Assembly: GCF_013778325.1 (NCBI RefSeq)
Contig: NZ_JACEIB010000008.1
Span: 55,368 to 119,367, forward strand
Length of the DNA: 64,000 nucleotides
Reading direction: 5' to 3'
Source of the DNA: Sphingomonas chungangi
GTDB taxonomy: Bacteria > Pseudomonadota > Alphaproteobacteria > Sphingomonadales > Sphingomonadaceae
Notes under the pieces: model-generated
What the model saw: only the letters and a program-made list of their open reading frames with translations
What the model was told of the DNA's origin: nothing
Database searches by the model: none
Position numbers and translations under genes: made by a program
In this document: piece after piece, positions 1 through 9,768 of the stretch
Position numbering within the stretch: position 1 is the stretch's first letter
Layout of the letters: the number at the start of each line of letters is the position of its first letter

Positions 1-199
1 GTATGCGATTTCCGATTGCCGAAATTTCATGAAGGCGACTCGGCTCGTTTCGCGCCCGAATCAGCGTCGTTCCGGGCTTGGAACGAGACGAGCGATGATG
101 TCGCGGGCGAAATTAATCGGGAACCGCCTGCGGTTGCTGGGGTTTGGCCTCCCTGCGAGACCTGTTCACTCGCCGACCACGGTTGGAGGAACGATAACC

Positions 200-562
200 A
201 TGAAGATTCTTCTTTTCGCGTCCGCGCTGGCGCTGAGCACCGCTGCCATCGCACAGGACGCGTCCACCCCGCCGCCTCCGCCGGCTGCCCCTGCGACGCC
301 CGATGCGTCCGCTCCGCCGGCGATGCCGGCCACGCCGGATGCGTCTGCCCCCGCGGCCGCGCCGGCGCCCGACACCTCGGCTGCCCCGGCCGCCGCGCCG
401 ATGGCGGGCGATTCGAGCAACATGTCGAGCGCGACCTCGTCCGCCTCGTCGACCGACGACAGCAACCTGCCGATGTGCTCGAAGACCGTCACCGACAAGT
501 GCAAGCAGGGCGGCAAGGGCATGATGCACCACAAGAAGATGATGCATCACAAGAAAATGTAA
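200..562 (+). CDS. Small secreted Pro/Ala-rich protein with His/Met/Lys tail
   Basis: 120 residues, function not recognised. The ATG at 200 is chosen because a GGAGGA ribosome site lies 10 bases upstream and a signal peptide begins here (MKILLFASALALSTAAIAQ, probable cleavage after AIA or AQ); the open frame continues upstream to 29 without secretory character. Residues 22-75 are low-complexity Pro/Ala with repeated ATPDASAP units, then a Ser/Thr/Asp stretch, then a segment with two Cys (PMCSKTVTDKCKQGG). The C-terminus is a duplicated MMHHKK motif, rich in possible metal ligands. Such proteins are usually periplasmic or envelope-exposed; metal binding is my inference. It converges on gcvPB across a hairpin at 575-600. 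Confidence 0.7.
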   Translation: MKILLFASALALSTAAIAQDASTPPPPPAAPATPDASAPPAMPATPDASAPAAAPAPDTSAAPAAAPMAGDSSNMSSATSSASSTDDSNLPMCSKTVTDKCKQGGKGMMHHKKMMHHKKM

Positions 563-574
563 GCTTGGAGAGGA

Positions 575-600
575 GCCGGGCGGCCCCGTGACCGCCCGGC
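575..600. terminator. Hairpin between convergent genes
   Basis: A perfect 9-bp inverted repeat (GCCGGGCGG / CCGCCCGGC) with an 8-base loop lies between the stop of the small secreted protein and the stop of gcvPB. It is symmetric and could end transcription from both sides, though no long T run follows it. Confidence 0.5.
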
Positions 601-617
601 GATTTCCCTGAGGCGGT

Positions 618-2192
618 CTATTCGGCCGCTTCGGCCTGAACAGGCTCCTTCCACACCAGAACGGGCTTGCGCGCGGCCGCCGTCTCGTCGAGGCGGCGGC
701 GCGGTGCGTATATGGGGGCGGCCTTCAGCGCCGTGTCGCCCGCTTTGGCCCGCTCCGCCACGCTGCGCAGCGCGCCGATAAACTGATCGAGCGCCGCCTT
801 GCTCTCGGTCTCGGTCGGCTCGACCAGCATCGCGCCGTGGACGACCAGCGGGAAATAGACCGTCATCGGGTGGAAGCCCTCGTCGATCAGCCCCTTGGCG
901 ACGTCCAGCGTCGAGAAGCCTTCCGCGAAGTTCTTATCCGAGAAGATCGCCTCGTGCATGCACGGGCCGGACGGCGCGAATGGTGCGTCCATCACGCCTT
1001 CCAGTGAGCGCAGGATGTAGTTGGCGGAGAGCACCGCGTCCTCGGACACCTGCTTCAGCCCGTCCGCACCGTGGGACAGCATATAGGCCGCCGCGCGGGT
1101 GAACATGCCCATCTGGCCGTGGAAGGCGACCATGCGGCCGAACGCCTTGCTGTGGCCTTCCTCGGCGACCGTCTCCTCCTCGACGAGGACGTAGCGGTCA
1201 TCGTGCTTCTCGACGAACGGCAGTGGCGCGAACGGCGCCAAAGCCTCGGAGAACACCACCGGCCCCGAGCCCGGCCCGCCGCCGCCATGGGGCGTCGAGA
1301 AGGTCTTGTGCAGGTTGATGTGCATCGCATCGACGCCGAGGTCGCCCGGCCGCACCCGGCCGACGATCGCGTTGAAGTTGGCGCCGTCGCAATAGACGTA
1401 GCCGCCGATGGCGTGCACCGCCTCGCCAATCGCGATCATGTCGCGCTCGAACAGGCCGCAGGTGTTGGGGTTGGTGATCATCACGCCCGCGACCTCGGGC
1501 GACAGCGCGGCCTTGAGCGCATCGAGATCGACCCGGCCGTCCACGGTCGCCGGGATGCCCTTCACCTGATAGCCCGCGAAGGCGGCGGTGGCGGGGTTGG
1601 TGCCGTGCGCGCTTTCGGGGACGAGGATGATCTTGCGCGCGTCTCCCTTCGCCTCGTGCGCGGCGCGGATCGCCAGCAGGCCGCACAGCTCGCCATGCGC
1701 GCCCGCCTTGGGGCTCATCGCGATGCCGGGCATGTTGGTGAGCGCCTTCAGCCACTCGGCGACGAGATGAATGACGGCCAGCGCGCCCTGCGTGCCGTCG
1801 ACCGGGGTGAGCGGGTGGAGATCCGCGAAGCCGGGCAACCGCGCCATCTTCTCGTTGAGGCGAGGATTGTGCTTCATCGTGCACGACCCGAGCGGGAACA
1901 GGCCGAGGTCGATCGCATAATTCTGCCGGCTGAGGCGGGTATAGTGCCGCACCGCCTCGGGCTCGGAAAGGCCGGGCAGGCCGATCGGCCTGTTGCGCTC
2001 GAGACCCGCGAGGCGCGACGCCACCTTCGGCCGCTCGGGCAGATCGACGCCGGTGCGATCCAAATCGCCGATCTCGAAGAGCAAAGGCTCCTCCAGCATC
2101 AGCGCCCTGTTGCCGGTGTAGGTGGCGGGCGCGTCGCTCTCGCCGCCCGCGCTCATTTCGGGGCGCCAGCCCGACTGGTTGATCGCGCTCAT
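618..2192 (-). CDS. gcvPB: Glycine dehydrogenase (decarboxylating) subunit 2
   Basis: 524 residues, the C-terminal half of the P-protein, which in many bacteria is split in two. With GcvPA it decarboxylates glycine and passes the aminomethyl group to lipoyl-GcvH. The pyridoxal phosphate lysine is seen in [18 protein letters not shown] (Lys at about residue 296), followed by the Gly-rich loop typical of the family. It is the last gene of the gcv operon; its ATG overlaps the gcvPA stop by four bases, which suggests translational coupling. Length is normal for a split subunit 2. Cytoplasmic. Confidence 0.96.
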   Translation of the reverse strand: MSAINQSGWRPEMSAGGESDAPATYTGNRALMLEEPLLFEIGDLDRTGVDLPERPKVASRLAGLERNRPIGLPGLSEPEAVRHYTRLSRQNYAIDLGLFPLGSCTMKHNPRLNEKMARLPGFADLHPLTPVDGTQGALAVIHLVAEWLKALTNMPGIAMSPKAGAHGELCGLLAIRAAHEAKGDARKIILVPESAHGTNPATAAFAGYQVKGIPATVDGRVDLDALKAALSPEVAGVMITNPNTCGLFERDMIAIGEAVHAIGGYVYCDGANFNAIVGRVRPGDLGVDAMHINLHKTFSTPHGGGGPGSGPVVFSEALAPFAPLPFVEKHDDRYVLVEEETVAEEGHSKAFGRMVAFHGQMGMFTRAAAYMLSHGADGLKQVSEDAVLSANYILRSLEGVMDAPFAPSGPCMHEAIFSDKNFAEGFSTLDVAKGLIDEGFHPMTVYFPLVVHGAMLVEPTETESKAALDQFIGALRSVAERAKAGDTALKAAPIYAPRRRLDETAAARKPVLVWKEPVQAEAAE

Positions 2193-3553
2193 GCCAGCGC
2201 CTCCTCAAGAGCGCCGCACAGCGCTTCGACATCCTCGCCGGTGGTCGTCTCGGTGACGGCGACCAGCAATCCGTTCTCACGCCCATCCCCATCCGGATAG
2301 AGCCGGCCGAGCGACACTCCGCCCAGCACGCCGTTGCGCGCCATCTCGCGCACCACCGGCCGCGAGGGCTTGGGGAGCGTCAGCGTGAACTCGTTGAAGA
2401 AGGCGCCGTCCATCACCTTGACGCCCGGCACCCGCGCCAGACGATCCGCCGCCTGCACCGCCAGCGCATGATTGAGCGCCGCGAGATCGCGCAGCCCCTT
2501 CTCACCCAGCAGCGTCATGTGCACGGTGAAGGCCAGCGCACAGAGGCCGGAATTGGTGCAGATGTTCGACGTCGCCTTCTCGCGGCGGATATGCTGCTCG
2601 CGGGTCGAGAGTGTCAGCACGAAGCCGCGCTTCCCGTCCGCATCCACCGTCTCGCCGGCGAGGCGGCCGGGCATCTGGCGGACATGCTTTTCGGCACACG
2701 CGAACAGGCCCACGTACGGCCCGCCGAACTGCAGGCCGACGCCGATCGACTGACCCTCGCCCACCACGATGTCCGCGCCCATCTCGCCGGGCGACCTGAT
2801 CAGGCCGAGCGACACCGGCTCGGTGACCACCGCGATCAGCAGCGCACCCTTGGCGTGGCAGGCCTCGGCCAGCTCGGAGAGATCGGCGACGCGGCCGAGG
2901 ATGCCGGGATTCTGCACCACGACGCAGCTGGTCTCCGTGTCGACGGCGGCGATCAGGCGCGCCATCTCCATCTCCGCAGTGCCGTCGAGCTTCGGCAGCG
3001 CCGTCTCCAGCACGTCGCCGGTGAACTTCGCCATCGTCTCGCAGACCGAGACGTAATGCGGGTGCAGCCCGCCCGAGAGGATCGCCTTGCCGCGCCGCGT
3101 GATCCGCCGCGCCATCACGATCGCCTCCCAACAGGCGGTCGATCCGTCGTACATCGAGGCGTTCGCCACCTCGCAACCATACAGCCGCGCGACCTGCGTC
3201 TGGAACTCGAACAGCGCCTGCAGCGTGCCTTGCGCGATCTCGGGCTGGTAGGGCGTGTAGCTGGTCAGGAACTCGCCGCGCTGGATGATATGATCGACGC
3301 TGGCGGGAACGTGGTGCTTGTAGGCACCCGCACCGAGGAAGAAGGGGCCGTCGCCCGCCGCCTGGTTCATCCGTGCGAGGCGCCCAAGCTGGCGCTCGAC
3401 CTGCAGCTCGGTGGCATGCATCGGCAGGCCGGGCACGGTGCCGGACAGGCGGGCGGCGCCGGGCACGTCGACGAACAGGTCGTCGATCGACTTGGCGCCG
3501 ATGACGCCCAGCATCGCCTGCCGGTCTTCGGGTTGGAGGGGCAGATAGCGCAT
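2189..3553 (-). CDS. gcvPA: Glycine dehydrogenase (decarboxylating) subunit 1
   Basis: 454 residues, matching the N-terminal half of P-protein (begins [19 protein letters not shown]). It lacks the PLP lysine carried by GcvPB, as expected for the split form, and contributes to the active site at the heterodimer interface. Conserved stretches include [18 protein letters not shown] and [20 protein letters not shown]. It overlaps gcvPB by four bases downstream and shares one base with the methyltransferase stop upstream, so the three genes are tightly coupled. Expression should follow the glycine riboswitch at the head of the operon. Confidence 0.96.
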   Translation of the reverse strand: MRYLPLQPEDRQAMLGVIGAKSIDDLFVDVPGAARLSGTVPGLPMHATELQVERQLGRLARMNQAAGDGPFFLGAGAYKHHVPASVDHIIQRGEFLTSYTPYQPEIAQGTLQALFEFQTQVARLYGCEVANASMYDGSTACWEAIVMARRITRRGKAILSGGLHPHYVSVCETMAKFTGDVLETALPKLDGTAEMEMARLIAAVDTETSCVVVQNPGILGRVADLSELAEACHAKGALLIAVVTEPVSLGLIRSPGEMGADIVVGEGQSIGVGLQFGGPYVGLFACAEKHVRQMPGRLAGETVDADGKRGFVLTLSTREQHIRREKATSNICTNSGLCALAFTVHMTLLGEKGLRDLAALNHALAVQAADRLARVPGVKVMDGAFFNEFTLTLPKPSRPVVREMARNGVLGGVSLGRLYPDGDGRENGLLVAVTETTTGEDVEALCGALEEALA

Positions 3554-4320
3554 CAGGCGGGCTTCCTCATGGAAAAGCGGAGGCGGACATAATCGGCGAG
3601 CCAGCCGCCGTCGGGCTGGCGGAGCGCGGCTTCGGTGCGGCGCTCGACCGCTTCGCCGATCACGGCCTGCTCCTCCTCGGGAATGCCGTCGGCATCCATC
3701 AGGCCGGAGCGGAAGGTGCGGACCCAGCCGGCGACGCCGGTGGGCAACGGCGTCGGGCGCGGGATCAGCCGCGCCTCGATGTCAGTGAAGCCGGCGGCGG
3801 CGTAGGTGGCGGTGAAATCCTCGACGGACGGATACCAGTGCGTGTCCTGCGGGCGCACCGGATGTCCGCGCTCGGCCAGCTCCTCGCGCACCGCCGCCCA
3901 GATCGTCGCGACATTGCCCTCGCCGCCCATCTCGCCGACGAAGCGGCCGCCGGGCTTGAGCGCCGCGAACACACCGCGCGCGACGCCGTGCTTGTCGAGC
4001 ATCCAGTGGAGCGCAGCGTTGGAAAAAGCAGCGTCGTACTCCGCCGGCAGATCGAGCGCCTGCCCGTCCGCCACGGCGACATCCAGCCCGCGCGCCTTGG
4101 CCGCCTCGATCATCTCGGGCGAGGCATCGACGCCGAACACGCGGGCGCCGGCCGCGACCAGCTTCTCGGTCAGCACCCCGTCGCCGCAGCCGACATCGAG
4201 GATGCGCTCCCCAGGTTGAGGGGCGAGCAGTTCTACGACCGGTGCGCCCATCGCGGGCACGAAGGCTGCGTTCTTGGCGTAATCGCCGGGCGACCAGCGT
4301 GAAGCGGAATTGACTGCCAC
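3553..4320 (-). CDS. Class I SAM-dependent methyltransferase inside the gcv operon
   Basis: 255 residues from a GTG start at 4320, chosen because GGAGGG lies 9-13 bases upstream; the longer ATG frame (4371) would translate the palindromic repeat lying upstream. Motif I (ILDVGCGDG, residues 40-48) and the acidic end of strand 2 ([18 protein letters not shown]) mark a Rossmann-fold methyltransferase of the Methyltransf_11/25 type; it resembles trans-aconitate methyltransferase-like proteins. Substrate is unknown. It sits between gcvH and gcvPA, sharing a base with gcvPA, so it is probably co-transcribed. A link to glycine or one-carbon metabolism is inference from position only. Confidence 0.85.
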   Translation of the reverse strand: MAVNSASRWSPGDYAKNAAFVPAMGAPVVELLAPQPGERILDVGCGDGVLTEKLVAAGARVFGVDASPEMIEAAKARGLDVAVADGQALDLPAEYDAAFSNAALHWMLDKHGVARGVFAALKPGGRFVGEMGGEGNVATIWAAVREELAERGHPVRPQDTHWYPSVEDFTATYAAAGFTDIEARLIPRPTPLPTGVAGWVRTFRSGLMDADGIPEEEQAVIGEAVERRTEAALRQPDGGWLADYVRLRFSMRKPA

Positions 4321-4333
4321 GATCTTATCTCCC

Positions 4334-4418
4334 TCCGTTCGTCCTGAGCGAAGTCGAAGGACAGGCTGCAAGCGCAGCGTGTGAGGCCCACACTTCGACT
4401 TCGCTCAGTGCGAACGGG
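4334..4418. repeat. Palindromic repeat, copy 1 (TTCGACTTCGCTCAG family)
   Basis: Two arms, CCGTTCGTCCTGAGCGAAG... and ...CTTCGCTCAGTGCGAACGG, face each other around a GCTGCAAGCGCAGC core. The same arm pattern recurs at 6312, 9634, 52850, 53675 and 55821. It fills the gap between gcvH and the methyltransferase and would fold in the operon mRNA. REP-like intergenic element; no protein coding. Confidence 0.8.
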
Positions 4419-4427
4419 TCCACTTGA

Positions 4428-4802
4428 TCAAATGCTATCCACGAACGCCTTGTACGCGGCCTCGTCCATCAGCCCGTCGAGCTCGGACGGATCGGACAGC
4501 GTCAGCTTGAAGAACCAGCCGTCGCCCTCCGGCGCGGTGTTGACCAGCGAGGGATCGTCGGTGAGCGCGGCATTGCCCTCGGTCACTTCGCCCGAGACCG
4601 GCGCGTAGACGTCCGACGCGGCCTTCACCGACTCCACGACGGCGGCTTCCTTGCCCTTCTCGACTTTCGTGCCGGCGGCGGGCACCTCGGCGAAGACGAT
4701 GTCGCCGAGCTGGGCCTGCGCATAATCGGTGATGCCGACCGTCGCGGCAGTGCCCTCGACGCTGATCCACTCATGATCCTTGGAGAAATAGACGGTTCCC
4801 AT
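4428..4802 (-). CDS. gcvH: Glycine cleavage system H protein
   Basis: 124 residues, normal family length. H-protein carries the lipoyl arm that shuttles the aminomethyl group from P- to T-protein. The lipoylated lysine is in [19 protein letters not shown] (Lys 60). The start ATG lies two bases after the gcvT stop, so the pair is translated together. A palindromic repeat lies immediately downstream, before the methyltransferase gene. Cytoplasmic. Confidence 0.97.
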   Translation of the reverse strand: MGTVYFSKDHEWISVEGTAATVGITDYAQAQLGDIVFAEVPAAGTKVEKGKEAAVVESVKAASDVYAPVSGEVTEGNAALTDDPSLVNTAPEGDGWFFKLTLSDPSELDGLMDEAAYKAFVDSI

Positions 4803-4804
4803 GG

Positions 4805-5959
4805 TCAGGCTCCCTTGCGGTGATAGCGGTGGGGGACGAGCGGCATCGGGGTGACGATGCCGGTGAAGATCTTGCCGCGCTGGTTGAGCGTGATGCTCGC
4901 GCCGGGCGCGGCGGAGGCGGCGGGCACGTAGGCCATCGCGATCGCCTTGCCGAGCGACGGCGAATACCCGCCCGAGGTGACGCGACCAACCTCGCTGCCC
5001 TCGCCATCGAGCACGGCGGCGCCTTCGCGCACCGGCTGGCGGCCCTCGACCACCAGCATCACGCGCTTGAGGATCGGGCCGTTCTCACGCTCCAGCATGA
5101 TACGGTCGTGGCCGGGGAAGCCGCCTTCCTCGCGGCGGCGCTTGGAGAGCGCGAAGCCGAGAGCGGCGGCGACGGGCGTGGTCTCCGGATCGAGATCGTG
5201 GCCGTAGAGCGGCAGCCCCGCCTCCAGCCGCAGCGAATCGCGCGCGCCGAGGCCGATCGGCTTCACCTCCGACTCGGCGCAGAGCGCATCGGCGAGCTTT
5301 TCGGCATCCTCGGCGGGCACTGAAATCTCGAACCCGTCCTCGCCGGTATAACCCGAGCGGCTGACCCAGCAGTCGATGCCGGCGATGGTGAAGGCGCCCG
5401 CGGTCATGAAGGTCAGCGCCTCGACGCCCGGCGCGAGACGTGCCAGCGCCGTCACCGCCTCCGGCCCCTGCAGCGCCAGCAGCGCCTGCTCGTAGAGGTG
5501 CGAGAGTGTGATGTCATCGTCGAGATGTTCGCGCAGATGCGCGATGTCGTCCCACTTGGTCGCGCCGTTGACGACCATGTAATAGCCACCCTCGGCGTCG
5601 AACGGCGAGGCCGCCGGCAGCCGCGTGACCATGAGATCGTCTAGGATGCCGCCATTGTCGGCCAGCAGCAGCGAGTAACGCTGGCGTCCCTCGCCCAGCC
5701 CCTTGATGTCGGCGGGAAGCAGCATTTCGAGCGCTTCGGCGACTTCCTCGCCGGTGAAGACCAGCTGGCCCATGTGGGAAACGTCGAACAGCCCGGCATG
5801 CTCGCGCGTCCAGAGATGTTCGGCCATGATGCCTTCATACTGGATCGGCATGTGGTAGCCGGCAAACTCGACCATGCGGCCGCCCTTCGCGCGGTGCCAG
5901 GCGTCGAGCGGCAGCGCCTCGACGGTCTCCACGAAGTCTTCTGTGGCGGTATCGGTCAT
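4805..5959 (-). CDS. gcvT: Glycine cleavage system aminomethyltransferase (T protein)
   Basis: 384 residues. T-protein transfers the methylene group from aminomethyl-lipoyl GcvH to tetrahydrofolate, releasing ammonia. Family sequences visible include [26 protein letters not shown] and [16 protein letters not shown] in the middle, with a C-terminal barrel domain ending before GcvH. It is the first gene of the operon, about 60 bases after a tandem glycine riboswitch. N-terminal extension of about 18 residues ([17 protein letters not shown]) before the family core is mild. Confidence 0.96.
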   Translation of the reverse strand: MTDTATEDFVETVEALPLDAWHRAKGGRMVEFAGYHMPIQYEGIMAEHLWTREHAGLFDVSHMGQLVFTGEEVAEALEMLLPADIKGLGEGRQRYSLLLADNGGILDDLMVTRLPAASPFDAEGGYYMVVNGATKWDDIAHLREHLDDDITLSHLYEQALLALQGPEAVTALARLAPGVEALTFMTAGAFTIAGIDCWVSRSGYTGEDGFEISVPAEDAEKLADALCAESEVKPIGLGARDSLRLEAGLPLYGHDLDPETTPVAAALGFALSKRRREEGGFPGHDRIMLERENGPILKRVMLVVEGRQPVREGAAVLDGEGSEVGRVTSGGYSPSLGKAIAMAYVPAASAAPGASITLNQRGKIFTGIVTPMPLVPHRYHRKGA

Positions 5960-6017
5960 CAGGGCCTCCGTGCCGGTAAGACGAGGCGACGCGGGCGGAT
6001 TCGCCCTGTCATCCTCG

Positions 6018-6220
6018 CCCCCTCTGTCACGGAACCTGAGAGCTTTCGCGCGCTCTTGCGAGGGCGCTTACCCCTTCGGTGGGGCGACCGGCCGATTCAC
6101 GACCCTTCGCCCGCTTTCCAGAGTGCCCTGATCTGCCCGCGCGGTCCCGAGGCCTGAGAGATTCCGGGGCGGTTGCTCCTTCGGCGGCGACGGCCCGAAG
6201 TCCGCCACGCTCTCCCGCGT
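6018..6220 (-). promoter_or_regulatory. Tandem glycine riboswitch upstream of gcvT
   Basis: Read on the minus strand, two aptamers follow each other. Aptamer 1 (about 6220-6114) has GGGAGAG, GCCGAAGGAGCAA, ATCTCTCAGG and the closing CTCTGGAAAG. Aptamer 2 (about 6112-6018) has CACCGAAGGGGTAAG, GCTCTCAGG and GACAGAGG. These are the hallmark elements of the glycine riboswitch, known to activate gcv operons when glycine is plentiful. A TTGACT box on the minus strand at 6283-6278 could be the -35 of its promoter, but no good -10 was seen. Confidence 0.95.
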
Positions 6221-6311
6221 GTACAGCCGGCGGTTGCCCGCCGGAGACGGGTTCGGAGTGGGGGATGCGGGAGCGCGAGTCAATGCGAGTCCCGCCGCAC
6301 TCGGAAAAATC

Positions 6312-6394
6312 CCGTTCGCACTGAGCGTAGTCGAAGTGCGGGCTGCAAACGCAGCGCCTGCCGCCCGTCCTTCGACTACGTTCAGGACGAACGG
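6312..6394. repeat. Palindromic repeat, copy 2
   Basis: Arms CCGTTCGCACTGAGCGTAG and CTACGTTCAGGACGAACGG enclose a core with GGCTGCAAACGCAGC. It shares the core and arm design of copy 1 at 4334, with a changed arm sequence (GTAGTCGAAG) that is matched on the opposite arm, so the pairing is conserved. It lies between the lipoprotein stop and the riboswitch promoter region. Confidence 0.8.
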
Positions 6395-6415
6395 TGCGCT
6401 TGAATGACGCTCAGA

Positions 6416-7108
6416 TCACTTCGTCGCGTTGTAGGCCAGCTGCTCCTGGGTCAGCTGGAAGCCGACCAGCAGCTCGAAGCTCGCCTTGGCCATCGCCGCG
6501 CGCACCGTCGGATCGGTCATCGGATCGACGGTGGCATCGGCATCGTCGGCGTTGCGCTTGCGGATCAATTTGTTGCGGATGTTCTCCGGCAGGGTTGCCT
6601 CGGCGCGATTGACGGTGGCGCTCGCCTGGCCGTTGGCGGTGGCGAGCAGCTGGCCGTCGTCGAAGTGGACAGAGATTCGACTGATCGACTTCGACGCGAC
6701 CTCGGTGCCGCCGTGCATCACCACCGCGAAATAGGGCAGCACCACGTCGCGGCTCCCATGCGGATCGCTGCGCCGCGCCTCGACCTTGAAGGTCACATTG
6801 CTGTTGAGGTTGGGCGATTCGGCCGCCTCGTCCCTGTTCGGCTTCTTGCCGTTGTCCTCGCTGTCGTCGCACTGGCCGTGCACGTCGGTGAGGACGGCCA
6901 CGACATCGATCGCGCTCGCATCCCGGCTCTGCGCCGGATTGAAGAGCGTCACGTCGCCGGCATAGGCCGGAACGCCGACGGCCGGGCAGCTGGTGCGCTT
7001 CACCTCCTGGCCGATCGAGCCGCCGATCGCGGTGATGTCATTATCCTTGGCGCAGCCTGCGAGGACCAAGGGAGCGAGCAGGAGGGCGAGCGGCAGGCGC
7101 TTGGTCAT
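6416..7108 (-). CDS. Putative lipoprotein, unknown function
   Basis: 230 residues from the ATG at 7108, which starts a clear lipoprotein signal (MTKRLPLALLLAPLVLAGC, lipobox LAGC). The frame stays open upstream through ispH but without a signal peptide, so the longer start is rejected. The mature part has no domain I recognise; it includes a CDDSEDNGKKPNRDE acidic/basic loop, and a beta-rich middle followed by a C-terminal helix. Divergently placed to ispH with about 96 bases between starts. Likely anchored in the periplasm. Confidence 0.75.
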   Translation of the reverse strand: MTKRLPLALLLAPLVLAGCAKDNDITAIGGSIGQEVKRTSCPAVGVPAYAGDVTLFNPAQSRDASAIDVVAVLTDVHGQCDDSEDNGKKPNRDEAAESPNLNSNVTFKVEARRSDPHGSRDVVLPYFAVVMHGGTEVASKSISRISVHFDDGQLLATANGQASATVNRAEATLPENIRNKLIRKRNADDADATVDPMTDPTVRAAMAKASFELLVGFQLTQEQLAYNATK

Positions 7109-7204
7109 CGACAAGAGGGCATGTCCTGAATGGGGAACGGTCGGGCGCGGATCATAGGAAGCGCCTTCCGTGCAGGCAAGCAATCGCGTAAGGGCTTCCC
7201 CGAG

Positions 7205-8185
7205 ATGATCCAGGCCGACACCGCTGCTCTCGAACCCGTCGCCGGCGGGCTTCCCCCGCTCGACCTGCTGATCGCCGCCCCGCGCGGCTTCTGCGCCGGC
7301 GTGGACCGGGCGATCCGCATCGTCGAGCTGGCGATCGAGAAATACGGCGCGCCGGTCTATGTGCGGCACGAGATCGTCCACAACAAATATGTCGTGGACG
7401 AACTGCGCGAGAAGGGCGCGATCTTCGTCGAGGAGCTGGACGAGGTGCCGGACGATGCGCCGGTGGTCTTCTCCGCGCACGGCGTGCCCAAGATCGTGCC
7501 GTTCAAGGCGTCCGAGCGCGGCCTGACCTGGCTGGATGCGACCTGCCCGCTCGTCTCCAAGGTCCATCGCCAGGCCGAGCGGCTGTCCGAACAAGGCCGC
7601 CACATCCTCTTCATCGGCCACGAAGGCCACCCCGAGGTGATCGGGACGCTGGGGCAGTTGCCCGACGGCGCGATGACGCTGGTGGAGACCGAGGCGGACG
7701 TCGCCGCGCTGGAGGTGGCCGATCCCGCCAACCTCGCCTTCCTCACGCAGACCACGCTCTCGGTGGACGACACCGCCGCGATCGTCGAGGCGCTCAAGCG
7801 ACGCTTCCCGATGATCCAGGGGCCGCGGGGCGAGGATATCTGCTACGCCACCTCGAACCGGCAGGCGGCGGTGAAGACGATCGCCCACCGGTGCGATGCC
7901 ATGCTGGTGATCGGCGCGCCCAACTCCTCCAACTCGCTGCGCCTCGTCGAAGTGGCCGAGCGCGAGGGCGCGCGGGCGATGCTGGTCCAGCGCGGCGAGT
8001 GCATCGATTTCGACTGGCTGAAGGGCGTCCGCACGCTCGGCATCACAGCCGGCGCCTCCGCGCCGGAAGTGCTGGTGCGCGAGGTGGTCGATCGCCTCGC
8101 CACCCGCTATGCGGTCCGCGAGCTCGAGGTGGAACACACGATCGAGCGCATGATCTTCAAGCTGCCGCGCGGGCTCGCCGCCTGA
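7205..8185 (+). CDS. ispH: 4-hydroxy-3-methylbut-2-enyl diphosphate reductase
   Basis: 326 residues from the ATG at 7205; the frame opens at 7130 but the first 25 residues lack family similarity. IspH is the last enzyme of the MEP pathway and reduces HMBPP to IPP and DMAPP with a 4Fe-4S cluster. The three cluster cysteines are visible: Cys30 ([12 protein letters not shown]), Cys114 ([11 protein letters not shown]) and Cys213 ([11 protein letters not shown]). The proton-donor region with [10 protein letters not shown] is also present. It heads the run ispH-thrB-rnhA, a common sphingomonad order. Confidence 0.95.
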   Translation: MIQADTAALEPVAGGLPPLDLLIAAPRGFCAGVDRAIRIVELAIEKYGAPVYVRHEIVHNKYVVDELREKGAIFVEELDEVPDDAPVVFSAHGVPKIVPFKASERGLTWLDATCPLVSKVHRQAERLSEQGRHILFIGHEGHPEVIGTLGQLPDGAMTLVETEADVAALEVADPANLAFLTQTTLSVDDTAAIVEALKRRFPMIQGPRGEDICYATSNRQAAVKTIAHRCDAMLVIGAPNSSNSLRLVEVAEREGARAMLVQRGECIDFDWLKGVRTLGITAGASAPEVLVREVVDRLATRYAVRELEVEHTIERMIFKLPRGLAA

Positions 8186-8210
8186 GCGGCGGCACACGCG
8201 GGGGAAGCGA

Positions 8211-9167
8211 GTGGCGGTCTACACCCATGTTCCGGCCGAGGAGATGGCCGAACTGCTGGCGCGATATGGCGTCGGCGCGCTGCGATCGTTCAAGGGCATC
8301 GCCGAGGGCGTCGAGAACAGCAATTATCTGGTCGAGGCCGAGGGCGCGCGCTTCATCCTGACGCTCTACGAGAAGCGTGTGGATGCGGGCGACCTGCCCT
8401 TCTTCCTCGCGCTCCTCGATCATCTCGCCGATCGCGGCCTGCCGGTGCCGAGGGCACTCAAGGACAAGGATGGCGTCCAGATCCAGACGATCGCGGGACG
8501 TCCCGCCTGCCTGATCGAATTTCTGGAGGGGGTGTCGCTCTCCCATCCCACGCCCGCACAAGCCCGGGCAACGGGTGAAGCGCTCGGGCGGATGCACGGC
8601 GCGCTCGCCGATTTCGCACCGGAGCGGCCCAACACGCTCGGCCTCGCCGGCTGGCATGACCTGGCGGGGCGCTGCGGCACGGCCGTGGACGAGATCGCAC
8701 CCGACTTCTCGAAGCGCATCGCCGACGAACTCGCCTGGCTCGATGCGCGTTGGCCCGCCGACCTGCCGCATTCGGTCATCCATGCCGATCTCTTTCCCGA
8801 CAATGTGCTGATGCTCGGCGATCGGGTGACGGGCATGATCGATTTCTATTTCGCCTGCTCGGAGATCCGGGCCTGGGATGTGGCGGTGACGCACAGCGCC
8901 TGGGCCTTTTCGTCCGATGGACGCGATTTCGATGTGGGCGTCGGAAAGGCGCTGCTCGAAGGCTATCAGGCGGCGCATCCGCTCACCGACGCCGAGCGTG
9001 CCGCTCTCCCCGTGCTGGCGCGCGGATCGGCTCTCCGCTTCACGCTGACGCGTACGTGGGACTGGCTCAACACGCCGGCCGATGCACTCGTCACTCGCAA
9101 GGACCCGCTTGCCTTCCTGCGCCGGCTCGATTTCTACGCCCAGCATCCGGAGTGCTTTTCCGCGTGA
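8211..9167 (+). CDS. thrB: Homoserine kinase (APH-fold type)
   Basis: 318 residues from a GTG at 8211 with GGGGAAG upstream. It phosphorylates homoserine on the way to threonine. This is the aminoglycoside phosphotransferase-fold form found in many proteobacteria, not the GHMP type. Catalytic loop [13 protein letters not shown] (H-x-D-x4-N) lies near residue 190 and the metal-binding Asp in [11 protein letters not shown] follows. The stop overlaps the rnhA GTG by four bases. Cytoplasmic. Confidence 0.93.
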   Translation: MAVYTHVPAEEMAELLARYGVGALRSFKGIAEGVENSNYLVEAEGARFILTLYEKRVDAGDLPFFLALLDHLADRGLPVPRALKDKDGVQIQTIAGRPACLIEFLEGVSLSHPTPAQARATGEALGRMHGALADFAPERPNTLGLAGWHDLAGRCGTAVDEIAPDFSKRIADELAWLDARWPADLPHSVIHADLFPDNVLMLGDRVTGMIDFYFACSEIRAWDVAVTHSAWAFSSDGRDFDVGVGKALLEGYQAAHPLTDAERAALPVLARGSALRFTLTRTWDWLNTPADALVTRKDPLAFLRRLDFYAQHPECFSA

Positions 9168-9610
9168 CCGACGAACTGCCGCTGGTTTCCATCTTCACCG
9201 ACGGCTCGTGCAAGGGCAATCCCGGCCCCGGCGGCTGGGGCGCGCTGCTGCGCACGGGCGAGACCGAGAAGGAGCTCTCCGGAGGCGAAGCGCTCACCAC
9301 CAACAACCGCATGGAGCTGACCGCCGCGATCCGTGGGCTGCAGGCGCTGAAGCGCCCCTGCCGGGTGCTGCTCACCACCGACAGCCGCTATGTGATGGAC
9401 GGCCTGACCAAGTGGATTCATGGCTGGCGCAAGAACGGCTGGAAGACCGCCGACAAAAAGCCGGTCAAGAATGCCGATCTCTGGCAGGAGTTGCTCGCCG
9501 CCGCCGCCCCGCACCGGGTCGAGTGGAAATGGGTGAAGGGCCATGCCGGGCATGACGAGAATGAGCGGGTCGACCAGCTGGCGAGTAATGAGGCGCTGAA
9601 GTTTCGCTGA
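9164..9610 (+). CDS. rnhA: Ribonuclease HI
   Basis: 148 residues from a GTG overlapping the thrB stop (GTGA). It cuts RNA in RNA-DNA hybrids. The catalytic carboxylates are seen: Asp in [18 protein letters not shown], Glu in [13 protein letters not shown], Asp in [12 protein letters not shown] and Asp in [13 protein letters not shown]. The basic protrusion [19 protein letters not shown] is present, as in E. coli RNase HI. Normal length. A palindromic repeat follows directly. Confidence 0.95.
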   Translation: MTDELPLVSIFTDGSCKGNPGPGGWGALLRTGETEKELSGGEALTTNNRMELTAAIRGLQALKRPCRVLLTTDSRYVMDGLTKWIHGWRKNGWKTADKKPVKNADLWQELLAAAAPHRVEWKWVKGHAGHDENERVDQLASNEALKFR

Positions 9611-9633
9611 TCGGCCCGAATCGACCGAGGACG

Positions 9634-9755
9634 CCGTTCATGCTGAGGAGCCGCTGAGCCTGTCGAAGCGGCGTCTCGAAGCACATTGCGCATGCCCTTC
9701 GAGACGGGCCTTCGACCACGCTGCGCTCCGCTCCGGCCCTCCTCAGGGCGAACGG
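9634..9755. repeat. Palindromic repeat, copy 3 (long form)
   Basis: Long arms, CCGTTCATGCTGAGGAGCCG... and ...CCCTCCTCAGGGCGAACGGG, with inner arms GGCGTCTCGAAGC / GCCCTTCGAGACGG. The inner GTCTCGAAG sequence is shared with copies at 53675 and 55821, which makes a long subtype of the family. It lies between the convergent rnhA and hydrolase genes. Confidence 0.8.
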
Positions 9756-9768
9756 GGTGTTCATTCTT

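Noticed and set aside
241-420. Repetitive GCC/GCG stretch as a tandem repeat array
   Set aside because: Codon-level repetition from the Ala/Pro-rich protein, not a DNA repeat element or CRISPR.
1071-2300. 409-codon plus-strand frame opposite gcvPB
   Set aside because: Shadow frame; gcvPB has its PLP lysine and normal length.
4321-4371. Longer N-terminus of the methyltransferase
   Set aside because: It translates the palindromic repeat and has no ribosome site; GTG 4320 has one.
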